Positions 51,696 through 59,778 of a stretch of DNA of 64,000 nt are shown here, in pieces. Origin of the DNA: Caldisericum exile_A. Its GTDB lineage: Bacteria; Caldisericota; Caldisericia; Caldisericales; Caldisericaceae. The stretch is taken from NCBI RefSeq assembly GCF_047785965.1, contig NZ_JBLOBF010000001.1:62001-126000 (forward strand), in the 5' to 3' direction. Made by a program: the position numbers and the translations under genes. A model generated the notes under the pieces. That model saw only the letters and a list, made by a program, of their open reading frames with translations. It had not been told where the DNA came from and did not search any database. Within the stretch, counting starts at the first letter, position 1. Each line of letters opens with the position of its first letter.

Positions 51696-52923
51696 AAGTA
51701 GAGCAAAACAAGTTTTAAGGCAGAAGTTTTTGCCATACCTTGTTTTAAAATCACACATATTTGAACTTCCAAATCTTGAAATTAACAAATACATAGAAGA
51801 ACTAATTGAAAGTAATCCTTTTGTTGATGAGAGTGATACTGTTGTTTATGAAGAATTTGAAGGAGTTACAGCACCTCAAGATGATGATATATATAGTTTT
51901 CTTAAGACTCAAATTGAAGTTTCTCCAATAGACGAGAGAATTAAAGAAATAGCTTTTAAAATTGTTGATAATCTTGATGAGTGTGGTTTTTTGACAGAAG
52001 ATGAGAGAAAACTTATAAAAGATCTTGGAATAAAGGCAAGTGATTTCAAGAAAGCACTTGAATTTGTTCAGACTCTTGAACCTATTGGAGTTGGTGCAAG
52101 GAATATTCAAGAATATTTTATTATTCAATTATCAAATGAAGCAGAAATATCAACTGAAATTAAAAAATTGATCCAAAAAGACCTTGACCTCCTTATGAAT
52201 GAAAACTATAAAGAACTTGTAAGAAAATACAAGATCTCAAAAGAAGAACTCTTTTCTCTAAGAGAAAAATTACTTTCAATGGATGTATGCCCTGCAAAGG
52301 AATTTAAGACCGTGAATTTTGTAAGTCATTTCCCAGATGTTATTGTCGAAAAATACGATGATAGTTTTAGAGTTGTAGTAAATAAGTCTTCAAGAAGGAT
52401 TATCCGTCTTGTAGAAGATTATGCAAAATTGATAGATAAGTTGCAGGACAAAATTGAAAAAGAGGAACTCGAGGATTTATTAAACAGAGCTCGGTGGTCA
52501 ATACATGCGATTGAAGAAAGAGACAATCTACTTGAAAAAATTGCTGAGAAAATAGTTTCCGAAAATAAAGATTTCTTTAAAGGGGTTGGTGAGTTAAGGA
52601 AATTCTCAATAGAAGATTTTGTTTCAAAGGATTTTGACTATTCGACAATTTCAAGACTCATTCAGGGGAAATATATTCTAACCCCTATTTCAATGTTTCC
52701 CCTACGTTATTTTTTTAGACACAAAAACGAGAAATTTGACGAGGAGAAAATTCTTTTATTAATTAAAGAAATAATTGATGGAGAAGATAAAGCTCGTCCA
52801 TATACAGATGAGGAAATTGAGAAGATCTTGAAAGATAAGGGATATGATATAAAAAGAAGAACAGTTTCAAAGTACAGAGAGAAACTAAAGATTCCGAATT
52901 CCTCAAAAAGGAAAGTTTCGTAG
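51676..52923 (+). CDS. rpoN: RNA polymerase sigma-54 factor
   Basis: Alternative sigma factor recognising -24/-12 promoters with enhancer-binding ATPases. Region I is seen as VLRQKFLPYLVLKSHIFEL with NKYIEELIESNPFVDE; the core-binding region includes LDECGFLTEDE and LEPIGVGARNIQEY; the C-terminal RpoN box appears as RRTVSKYREKLKIP followed by SSKRK. 415 aa, short because region II is reduced. Start TTG 51676 or ATG 51685, both inside whiA. No enhancer-binding protein is in the window. Confidence 0.94.
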   Translation: MNPMENKSRAKQVLRQKFLPYLVLKSHIFELPNLEINKYIEELIESNPFVDESDTVVYEEFEGVTAPQDDDIYSFLKTQIEVSPIDERIKEIAFKIVDNLDECGFLTEDERKLIKDLGIKASDFKKALEFVQTLEPIGVGARNIQEYFIIQLSNEAEISTEIKKLIQKDLDLLMNENYKELVRKYKISKEELFSLREKLLSMDVCPAKEFKTVNFVSHFPDVIVEKYDDSFRVVVNKSSRRIIRLVEDYAKLIDKLQDKIEKEELEDLLNRARWSIHAIEERDNLLEKIAEKIVSENKDFFKGVGELRKFSIEDFVSKDFDYSTISRLIQGKYILTPISMFPLRYFFRHKNEKFDEEKILLLIKEIIDGEDKARPYTDEEIEKILKDKGYDIKRRTVSKYREKLKIPNSSKRKVS

Positions 52924-52964
52924 TTTGATTAAGTATTTATTAGTTATTTTTTACACAAAGTTGT

Positions 52965-53003
52965 AAATTCTGGTATTGACACGAATTTGTATTTTGCTAA
53001 AAT
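52965..53003 (+). promoter_or_regulatory. gap promoter with inverted repeat
   Basis: TTGACA (52976-52981), 16-base spacer, TAAAAT (52998-53003). AAATTC (52965-52970) and GAATTT (52983-52988) form an inverted repeat flanking the -35, a possible operator. Confidence 0.65.
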
Positions 53004-53045
53004 ATTTTTAGTTTTGATTTTAGTAAAAAATTTAGGAGGTAAAAT

Positions 53046-54056
53046 ATGGCAAAAGTCGCAATTAATGGTTTTGGAAGAGTTGGAAGACAAGTATTCAAAA
53101 GACTTACTGAGGTCTATCCCGAAATTGAAATTGTAGCAATTAATGACCTTTTCCCGCCAGATCAGCTTGCTTTCCTTGCCAAGTATGATTCTAACTATGG
53201 CATTTGGCAAAAGGATATCAAATTGGAAGGAAATGAGCTTGTTGTTGATGGAAGAAGAACCAAGATGTTTGCCGAAAAAGATCCAACAAATCTTCCTTGG
53301 AAAGATCTTGGTGTTGATATCGTAATTGAATCATCTGGTGCATTTACTAAGAGAGAAAAGGCAATGCTTCATGTGCAAGCCGGAGCAAAGAAGGTCATTA
53401 TTACGGCACCTGCCGAAGGAGAAGACATCACAGTTGTTCTTGGCGTAAACGAAAAACTACTTGATATGGAGAAACATGTCATTATTTCAAATGCTTCTTG
53501 CACCACAAACAGTATTGCACCAGTTGTAAAAGTAATTCATGATAAGATCGGTATTGAAAAAGGATTCCTAACAACAACTCATTCTTATACTCAAGACCAG
53601 AGGCTTCTTGATTCACCTCATAAAGATCCAAGAAGAGCAAGATCTGCTGCAACAAACATTATTCCAACAACTACTGGAGCAGCAAAAGCAGTTGCACTAA
53701 CGATACCAGAACTTAAAGGAAAATTGGATGCCATGTCTTTGAGAGTTCCAACACCAACTGTCTCCATATCTGTTTTTGAAGCAGTTTTAAAGAGAAATGC
53801 AACTGCTCAAGAGGTAAATGCTTTCCTTAAAGAAGCTTCTGAAACTTACATGAAAGGAATACTTGGATACACCGAGGAACCTCTTGTTTCCTCAGATTTT
53901 AAAGGAACAACCTTCTCTGGGGTTGTGGATGCACTTTCTACAAAGGTAATCGACGGCAATCTTTTGAATGTTGTAAGTTGGTATGATAATGAGTGGGGTT
54001 ATTCTTGCCGAGTTGCTGATCTTACAAAATTGATAGTAGAAAAAGCAGGATATTAA
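53046..54056 (+). CDS. gap: Glyceraldehyde-3-phosphate dehydrogenase
   Basis: Phosphorylating glycolytic dehydrogenase. NAD site INGFGRVGRQVFKR with Asp34 in AINDLF pointing to NAD rather than NADP, catalytic Cys152 in SNASCTTNSIAP, TTTHSYTQDQRLLDS, and the C-terminal NVVSWYDNEWGYS. 336 aa, normal. AGGAGG precedes the ATG. pgk follows after 14 bases. Confidence 0.98.
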   Translation: MAKVAINGFGRVGRQVFKRLTEVYPEIEIVAINDLFPPDQLAFLAKYDSNYGIWQKDIKLEGNELVVDGRRTKMFAEKDPTNLPWKDLGVDIVIESSGAFTKREKAMLHVQAGAKKVIITAPAEGEDITVVLGVNEKLLDMEKHVIISNASCTTNSIAPVVKVIHDKIGIEKGFLTTTHSYTQDQRLLDSPHKDPRRARSAATNIIPTTTGAAKAVALTIPELKGKLDAMSLRVPTPTVSISVFEAVLKRNATAQEVNAFLKEASETYMKGILGYTEEPLVSSDFKGTTFSGVVDALSTKVIDGNLLNVVSWYDNEWGYSCRVADLTKLIVEKAGY

Positions 54057-54070
54057 TTTAGGAGGCTGTG

Positions 54071-55261
54071 ATGAATAAAAAAACCTTAAGGGATGTAGAT
54101 GTTGCAAACAAAAGGGTCCTTGTAAGGGTTGATTTTAATGTTCCTATTACAAAAGATGGAAAAGTTCTTGATGATTTTAGAATTTTGAGTGTCCTTCCCA
54201 CTATTAATTATCTGAGGGAAAAAAACGCTAAAGTGATTTTAATGAGCCATCTTGGACGACCAAAAGGAAGAGATGAATCACTCAAGATGGACCCTGTAGC
54301 AAAAGCCCTTGAGGAGTTAGCTGGGTTCAAAGTCTATAAGCTTGATGATTGTATTGGAGATGAAGTTAAAAAATTTATTGATGAGAATCTCAAGCCCGGA
54401 GAAGTTGTCCTCCTTGAAAATCTCAGATTCTACAAAGGTGAAGAAGATAATGATCCTGAATTTGCAAAGGCACTTGCAAGTTTAGGTGATATTTTTGTAA
54501 ATGATGCGTTCGCAACTGCCCATAGAGTTGCTGCATCTACTGTTGGTATTACACAGTATCTGCCAGCTGTTGCAGGAACTCTTATGGAAAAAGAAATTGC
54601 TACTCTCTCTAAATTATTAGAATCACCTGAGCACCCTTATATTGCTGTTTTAGGAGGGGCAAAAGTTTCTGATAAGATTGGTCTTATTAAAAATCTTCTT
54701 AACAAAGTTGACGAAATACTAATTGGCGGTGGAATGTGTTTTACCTTCCTTAAAGTCCAAGGTTACAATATTGGAAGATCTCTTTGTGAAGATGATAAAC
54801 TTGATGTTGCAAAAAATCTTTTAGAGGAAGCAAAATTAAAGGGAGTTAAGATTGTTTTACCTGTTGATATAGTTACTGCACATGAGGTTAAAGAAGATGG
54901 TTATGCAGGAGTGTTTGATATTGAGGATATGAAAAACGATCTTATAGGAGTTGATATTGGTCCAAAGACAATTAAACTCTTTGAAAATGAACTTGCTAAG
55001 GCAAAAACGATTGTTTGGAACGGCCCGCTTGGAGTTTTTGAAATTGAGAAATTTGCTCAGGGAACATTTGAAATTGCAAAGTTTATAGGTGGACTTGATG
55101 GAGTTACAACGGTAGCAGGCGGTGGAGAAACAGTTGCGGCATTCAGAAAATTTAACCTTCAAGATAAAATTACGCACTTGTCTACTGGTGGCGGCGCATT
55201 CCTTGAGTTCCTTGAAGGAAAAGTACTTCCTGCAGTTGATGCATTAAACGACAAGGAATAG
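54071..55261 (+). CDS. pgk: Phosphoglycerate kinase
   Basis: Makes ATP from 1,3-bisphosphoglycerate. Motifs: RVLVRVDFNVPI, LMSHLGRPKG, LLENLRFYKGEE, DAFATAHRVAAST, and the nucleotide-binding WNGPLGVFEI and STGGGAFLEFLEG. 396 aa from ATG 54071 (7 bases after AGGAGG); a GTG at 54068 is possible. Ends without the TIM fusion seen in some Thermotogales. A strong terminator follows. Confidence 0.98.
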   Translation: MNKKTLRDVDVANKRVLVRVDFNVPITKDGKVLDDFRILSVLPTINYLREKNAKVILMSHLGRPKGRDESLKMDPVAKALEELAGFKVYKLDDCIGDEVKKFIDENLKPGEVVLLENLRFYKGEEDNDPEFAKALASLGDIFVNDAFATAHRVAASTVGITQYLPAVAGTLMEKEIATLSKLLESPEHPYIAVLGGAKVSDKIGLIKNLLNKVDEILIGGGMCFTFLKVQGYNIGRSLCEDDKLDVAKNLLEEAKLKGVKIVLPVDIVTAHEVKEDGYAGVFDIEDMKNDLIGVDIGPKTIKLFENELAKAKTIVWNGPLGVFEIEKFAQGTFEIAKFIGGLDGVTTVAGGGETVAAFRKFNLQDKITHLSTGGGAFLEFLEGKVLPAVDALNDKE

Positions 55262-55277
55262 CTTTTATAGGTTTTTT

Positions 55278-55311
55278 AAGCCTACCCCGAGAGGGTAGGC
55301 TTTTATTTTTT
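55278..55311 (+). terminator. Rho-independent terminator after pgk
   Basis: AAGCCTACCC (55278-55287) pairs with GGGTAGGCTT (55293-55302), loop CGAGA, followed by a T-rich tract TTATTTTTT. Confidence 0.92.
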
Positions 55312-55342
55312 ACAGATTTGTTGAATTTTGTCCTTAAACCTC

Positions 55343-55370
55343 TTGAAATTTCTTTTGAAATCTATATAAT
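55343..55370 (+). promoter_or_regulatory. secG promoter
   Basis: TTGAAA (55343-55348), 16-base spacer, TATAAT (55365-55370), 17 bases before the first secG ATG. It may also drive the three downstream tRNA genes. Confidence 0.7.
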
Positions 55371-55386
55371 ACATTAGAAGAAAGGA

Positions 55387-55626
55387 ATGAATATGAGTAC
55401 ATTTGCGATTGTGTTGATAGTTTTAGATTTAGTTTTTGCATTAGGCACTACTTTGTCGATCCTTTTAATGGATCCAAAAGGTGCTGGACTTGGTGCTATT
55501 TCAGGTGGCGCAACGATTTTCCATAATAAGACTGCAAAGGATATTTTGTTAGAGCGTTTGGCTACCGTTTTTGGCATACTATTCGTCCTTACTACAATAT
55601 TTTTAAACGTATTTAAAGTCTTTTAG
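55387..55626 (+). CDS. secG: Preprotein translocase subunit SecG
   Basis: Small subunit of the SecYEG channel. Two membrane helices (about 5-22 and 57-76) with the conserved loop LLMDPKGAGLGAISGGA between them. 79 aa. ATG 55387 or ATG 55393 are both possible; the ribosome site GAAAGGA is better spaced for 55393. Located after gap-pgk as in many Gram-positives, where the tpiA-pgm-eno genes usually intervene. Confidence 0.92.
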   Translation: MNMSTFAIVLIVLDLVFALGTTLSILLMDPKGAGLGAISGGATIFHNKTAKDILLERLATVFGILFVLTTIFLNVFKVF

Positions 55627-55635
55627 GCTTTTTGT

Positions 55636-55720
55636 GCTGGGATGGCGGAATTGGCAGACGCGCACGTTTGAGGGGCGTGTGGGCACTCCCGTGTGGGTTC
55701 GACTCCCACTCCCAGCACCA
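55636..55720 (+). tRNA. tRNA-Leu (anticodon GAG)
   Basis: Acceptor GCTGGGA pairs TCCCAGC, discriminator A, encoded CCA. Anticodon stem CACGT/GCGTG (one G-T pair) holds TTGAGGG, anticodon GAG. Long variable arm present. Ten bases after secG. Confidence 0.94.
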
Positions 55721-55723
55721 TGT

Positions 55724-55798
55724 GGGCGGATAGTTCAACGGTAGAACGCTTGCCTTACACGCAAGAAGTTAGAGGTTCAAATCCTCTTTCGCCCACCA
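55724..55798 (+). tRNA. tRNA-Val (anticodon TAC)
   Basis: Acceptor GGGCGGA pairs TTCGCCC, discriminator A, encoded CCA. Anticodon stem CTTGC/GCAAG, loop CTTACAC, anticodon TAC. T arm AGAGG/CCTCT. Confidence 0.95.
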
Positions 55799-55801
55799 TG
55801 T

Positions 55802-55877
55802 GCCGAGGTAGCTCAGTCGGTAGAGCAGTGGACTGAAAATCCACGTGTCGGCGGTTCAATTCCGTCCCTCGGCACCA
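55802..55877 (+). tRNA. tRNA-Phe (anticodon GAA)
   Basis: Acceptor GCCGAGG pairs CCTCGGC, discriminator A, encoded CCA. Anticodon stem GTGGA/TCCAC, loop CTGAAAA, anticodon GAA. A T run (TTTTT) follows directly. Confidence 0.96.
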
Positions 55878-55936
55878 TTTTTACATTCAATGCCATAAGT
55901 TTTTAGCCTTACGTATCTATAAATTTTTTAAAAAGA

Positions 55937-57214
55937 TCAATATAAAACACCTGATTGTGAAAATTTTTCATATTCTCTTAAGGCTTCAGTTTGAGAATAT
56001 ATGCGTGCCTCATTTACTTTAGCGATATTTTTCTTTAAAAGCTGAACAGTGTATACATCTAAAATATTGTTTTGGGACATGTTCTCTATAATTTTTAATG
56101 CTTTGTCTACATCCATTCCTGCTCGGTAAGGGCGGTCTTCTGTAAGAGCTGTAAATACATCTGCAACACCCATGATCCTTGAACCTAATGGAAGATCAAA
56201 GGCGCTTAGGCGAAATGGATAACCAGAGCCATCAAGTCTTTCATGATGAAAAGATGCCCAACGATTTATTGTTTCGAAGTTTGGAATACAGGAAAGTATT
56301 CTATATGTGTAATAAGTATGACTTTTTACCACGTTAAATTCCTCTGTTGATAATTTATCAGGTTTTTCTAAAATTTCTTTAGGAACTGCAAGTTTTCCTA
56401 AATCATGTAAATAACCTGCGATTTCCATTGTAGTACATTCCTTTTCCGAAAAACCTGCCAATTTTGCAAGCTCTACAGCACATGTTGAAACGCTGCTTGA
56501 ATGGATAGCTGTAAACCTACTTCTAAAGTCAACAATGTGCATAAGAACTTTTGCAAAATTGCGAATTGATTCAATATCAAAAAAAGCAAGCGGTAAATTG
56601 TGTATCTTATTCAACTCATCATCAAGGTTAGGAGATACAACATCCAGCCAGAGGTATTCTCTGTTAGATATCTTTACAAATTCGTTAACAAGCTCAGGAC
56701 TAAATACTTTACCTGAAAGACCTTTTATTCTCTCTACTATACCTCCAACTTGACCTAAAACTTCGTGGTTGTAGTCAATAAGTGCCGAAATGCGGTCTGC
56801 AAGGTGTAATATATGACTTTCGATAGGTATACTTTCGCCATTTTTTTCTCTTCCTGCTCCATAATCCCATGGAACATGGTGATATCGTATTATGTATGCT
56901 TCATCCGTAAGTTCTTTAAAATCTTTGAGAATTAAATATCCCAATTCTGCGTGCTTGTTATAAGATGAATCCTCATCAAAATTTAAAACGTCTAATCTTT
57001 CTTTTAAAGAAAGACCTCCGATGTCATGTAATAGACTCGCCAAAAACAGCTTTCTTCTTTGCTCTATGCCTAATCCTAATTCTTTGCCAATATTCCAAGC
57101 TATATAGGCGACCCTCTTTTGATGATTCACCAAGGTTGGGCTAATTGCGTCTATTATGCTTGATACACTCAAGGCAAAATCAAAGAGTGAAAAATGGAAG
57201 TCTTCTTTCAACAT
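55937..57214 (-). CDS. Tandem HD / HD-GYP domain phosphohydrolase
   Basis: Probable cyclic-di-nucleotide phosphodiesterase, cytoplasmic. The first HD domain (about 20-160) has NHQKRVAYIAWNIGKELG and LASLLHDIGGLSL; the second is HD-GYP with IHSSSVSTCAVELAKLAG, YLHDLGKLAVP, SHTYYTYRIL and FHHERLDGSGYPFRL, so the HHExxDGxGYP signature is present. About 425 aa from ATG 57214, placed 7 bases after GGGAGGATC; ATG 57229 is upstream of that site and rejected. No membrane helix or REC domain. Substrate not determinable from sequence. Confidence 0.88.
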   Translation of the reverse strand: MLKEDFHFSLFDFALSVSSIIDAISPTLVNHQKRVAYIAWNIGKELGLGIEQRRKLFLASLLHDIGGLSLKERLDVLNFDEDSSYNKHAELGYLILKDFKELTDEAYIIRYHHVPWDYGAGREKNGESIPIESHILHLADRISALIDYNHEVLGQVGGIVERIKGLSGKVFSPELVNEFVKISNREYLWLDVVSPNLDDELNKIHNLPLAFFDIESIRNFAKVLMHIVDFRSRFTAIHSSSVSTCAVELAKLAGFSEKECTTMEIAGYLHDLGKLAVPKEILEKPDKLSTEEFNVVKSHTYYTYRILSCIPNFETINRWASFHHERLDGSGYPFRLSAFDLPLGSRIMGVADVFTALTEDRPYRAGMDVDKALKIIENMSQNNILDVYTVQLLKKNIAKVNEARIYSQTEALREYEKFSQSGVLY

Positions 57215-57229
57215 ATAAGATCCTCCCAT

Positions 57230-57786
57230 TTTTAATAATTTAATATCTATCCTTACTTAAATTTTACCTTTTTAGGTCTATGCAACAATACTATCTCTCA
57301 CCCTAATATTATATCATTGAAAATTAAAAATCTATAATTATTGCTTTTCATAAAAAACTTATTCTTTTAATTCTCGGTTTTCCTAAATTCCTTAGCTTTT
57401 TGTGGAATAGGTTTCAATTATTATGATTTTTGTGCTCTTTTCCTTTTGAAATTAATGATAGTATTTTTGTTTTGCCTTTTTATAATATTCAACAAATTAG
57501 GTTTCTGATTATGCATTATAGTTGTTCTTGGTTAAAGACGATTTCTAAAATAAATAAGTTTATTATATATTTTATACCTCATCTCTTATGAAGGAATCCG
57601 TCTTGTAAGTTAAATTGCATCTCATAAAGGCAACCTCGTAAACTTTAGAAGTTCTATTGGTCATTATGACTAAGATTCTCTTAAAATACATTGTTCAAGA
57701 ACTTAATGCTGGTGCCCTTAAGGGCTAATTGAGAATCTTTGATAAAAATATTATTTTGGTTATAATTATGCAAGGTAACGAAGGCG
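57230..57786. other. AT-rich intergenic region with a structured element
   Basis: No credible ORF. Features seen: AAGATTCTC (57672-57680) and GAGAATCTT (57731-57739) are a perfect 9-base inverted repeat enclosing the 12-base palindrome GCCCTTAAGGGC (57714-57725). A TATAAT lies at about 57760-57765, 21 bases before the DUF5752 gene. The rest looks featureless. Confidence 0.6.
57672..57739 (+). promoter_or_regulatory. Nested inverted-repeat element upstream of DUF5752-treT
   Basis: Outer 9-bp arms (57672-57680 and 57731-57739) around an inner GCCCTTAAGGGC palindrome. It ends about 20 bases before the -10 box of the downstream operon, so it could be an operator or a terminator-like hairpin of unknown transcript; no T run follows. 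Confidence 0.5.
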
Positions 57787-58434
57787 ATGGGAGAAAAAGA
57801 TTTTAAATTTTTTACAAGCAGTGAACTTGTATTTCTAACCGGAAGAATGGCTAAAAATCTTTCGGAGCTTCGTGAAGGCGTAAAGGTATCAAGCGATTCA
57901 ACAATTTTTTATCATACACATCGATTCCTTATTCAACATCAATACATTTCGCCTGAACCTCCAAATGATTTTGCTTATTGGGTTTCGAATATTCTTCTTG
58001 AAAGACTTGTAGGTGAAAAACTTGCAGCCATTGACCTTATAGAATTTAAAACTATTCCAGAAATTAGGAACAGGATAATTAAAGTATTAGAAGAAAATGT
58101 GGAAACGAAAAGCCCAAGAACCTGTCCTCAGGGTATGGAATTCCATTTTATGTATTCTCATATCTTTGTCATAGATACAGGTAAAAGAGCCTCGAATCTC
58201 AAAGAATTTGTTGAAATTCTAAGGGTGATTCCTCTAAGATCAGTTTATTATCATATGTTTCAGTCACGTCTAATGCTTGGAAGAGGTGAAAATGATTTTT
58301 CTATATGGATAAAAGAATCTTTGGGGGAGGATAAGCTTGCTAATGAAATTTCACGAATTGATCCTTATACCTATACGCTAGAAGGATTAAGGAATAAGTT
58401 AATTAGATTAATTTTGGAGTACAATCATGGCTAA
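57787..58434 (+). CDS. DUF5752 family protein
   Basis: Cytoplasmic protein of the DUF5752 family, which often neighbours trehalose/glycosyl transferase genes; function unknown. Two similar halves are visible: residues about 8-100 (FTSSELVFLTGRMAKNLSEL, IFYHTHRFL, DFAYWVSNILLERLVGEKLA) and about 120-215 (FVIDTGKRASNLKEFVEIL, SVYYHMFQSRL, DFSIWIKESLGEDKLANEI), i.e. an internal duplication. Ends overlapping treT by 8 bases, so a functional partnership is likely. Confidence 0.8.
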   Translation: MGEKDFKFFTSSELVFLTGRMAKNLSELREGVKVSSDSTIFYHTHRFLIQHQYISPEPPNDFAYWVSNILLERLVGEKLAAIDLIEFKTIPEIRNRIIKVLEENVETKSPRTCPQGMEFHFMYSHIFVIDTGKRASNLKEFVEILRVIPLRSVYYHMFQSRLMLGRGENDFSIWIKESLGEDKLANEISRIDPYTYTLEGLRNKLIRLILEYNHG

Positions 58435-59647
58435 AATTGATGATTATAGAGGTATAGTTTCAGACGAAGCTATAGATGAAATATATTCAATTTCAAAGCA
58501 TCTTCAAGGAAAGGTAATTCAAAATATCAATTCAACAGCTGTTGGAGGTGGTGTTGCAGAGATTCTTACAAGAATGATTCCGCTTTTAAAAGAATTAGGT
58601 ATTGACGCTCATTGGGATGTTATTAAAGGCACAGATAGATTCTTTACAATAACAAAGAAGATGCATAATGCTCTCCACGGAGTGGATTTAGAAATAACTG
58701 AAGAAGAATTCAATTATTTTCTTGAAGTTAACAGAGAAAATTTTTCAATTTTGAATAGCGATGCTGATATTATATTTGTACATGATCCGCAACCTGTTGC
58801 GCTTGTGGAAAAAAAGAAGGAACTTAAAAGCAAGTGGCTTTGGAGATGCCACATCGACTTTTCAAATCCAAAAGAAAAAGTTTGGCAGTTCCTTAAAAAT
58901 TTTATTGAAACTTATGATGCCGCAGTGTTTTCAGCTCCAGCCTTTGCACGTGAGCTTTCAATACCACAGGTATTAATTTCTCCTTCAATTGATCCTTTGA
59001 GCGATAAAAATAGAGAATTAACAGGAAATGAGATTAATGAGGTTTTTGAGCGTTTTAAAATTGATCGTAGTAGGCCTATAATAACACAAATTTCTCGATT
59101 TGATTATTTGAAAGACCCAATTGGTGTAATTGAAGCATATAAGCTTGTTAAAAAGCATCTTGATTGCCAGTTAGTACTTGCAGGAGGTGGTGCAACTGAT
59201 GATCCAGAAGGTGAAAAGGTTCTAAATGAAGTAATGGACAGAGCCTCGTCTGATCCTGATATTCATGTACTTCTCCTTCCGCCGGGTTCAGATGTTGAGA
59301 TAAATGCACTTCAAAGGGGATCAACGGTCGTTTTACAAAAATCATTAAAAGAAGGTTTTGGTCTTACAGTTGCGGAGGCACTTTGGAAGGCAAAACCCGT
59401 TATTGCTTCCGCTGTGGGCGGAATCCCTCTTCAAATAACTCACAAGTATTCAGGCATCTTAACCTTAACAATCGAAGGCACTGCTTATTGGATAAAACAA
59501 TTGATTCAAGCTCCAGAGTTTGCTTACAATCTCGGAAGAAACGGAAGAGAACACATTAGGAATAATTTCCTTATCACAAGACATCTAAAAGATTATATGC
59601 TTACCTTCCTTTCACTCCTAACTGAAGGTGAGGTAGTTGAGTTATAA
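58427..59647 (+). CDS. treT: TreT-type trehalose synthase (GT4 glycosyltransferase)
   Basis: Predicted to make trehalose from an NDP-glucose and glucose, reversibly. It has the TreT N-terminal block NSTAVGGGVAEILTRMIPLL and GIDAHWDVIKGTDRFF, the GT-B donor site with ITQISRFDYLKDPIGVIEAY, LQKSLKEGFGLTVAEALW (E-x7-E) and AVGGIPLQI. 406 aa, normal. Other GT4 enzymes share the C-terminal part, but the N-terminal block is characteristic of TreT. Confidence 0.87.
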   Translation: MAKIDDYRGIVSDEAIDEIYSISKHLQGKVIQNINSTAVGGGVAEILTRMIPLLKELGIDAHWDVIKGTDRFFTITKKMHNALHGVDLEITEEEFNYFLEVNRENFSILNSDADIIFVHDPQPVALVEKKKELKSKWLWRCHIDFSNPKEKVWQFLKNFIETYDAAVFSAPAFARELSIPQVLISPSIDPLSDKNRELTGNEINEVFERFKIDRSRPIITQISRFDYLKDPIGVIEAYKLVKKHLDCQLVLAGGGATDDPEGEKVLNEVMDRASSDPDIHVLLLPPGSDVEINALQRGSTVVLQKSLKEGFGLTVAEALWKAKPVIASAVGGIPLQITHKYSGILTLTIEGTAYWIKQLIQAPEFAYNLGRNGREHIRNNFLITRHLKDYMLTFLSLLTEGEVVEL

Positions 59648-59778
59648 GGTTATTGTTATCTTTTGTCTTAAGGATTTTTTTCTCTAATCTTACAGATCTT
59701 TTATTTGTGTAGAATTTACTATAATCTAAGTAGATATATTTCCATCTTCTTTTATATTTCCGTCTTCTTTACTTACTT

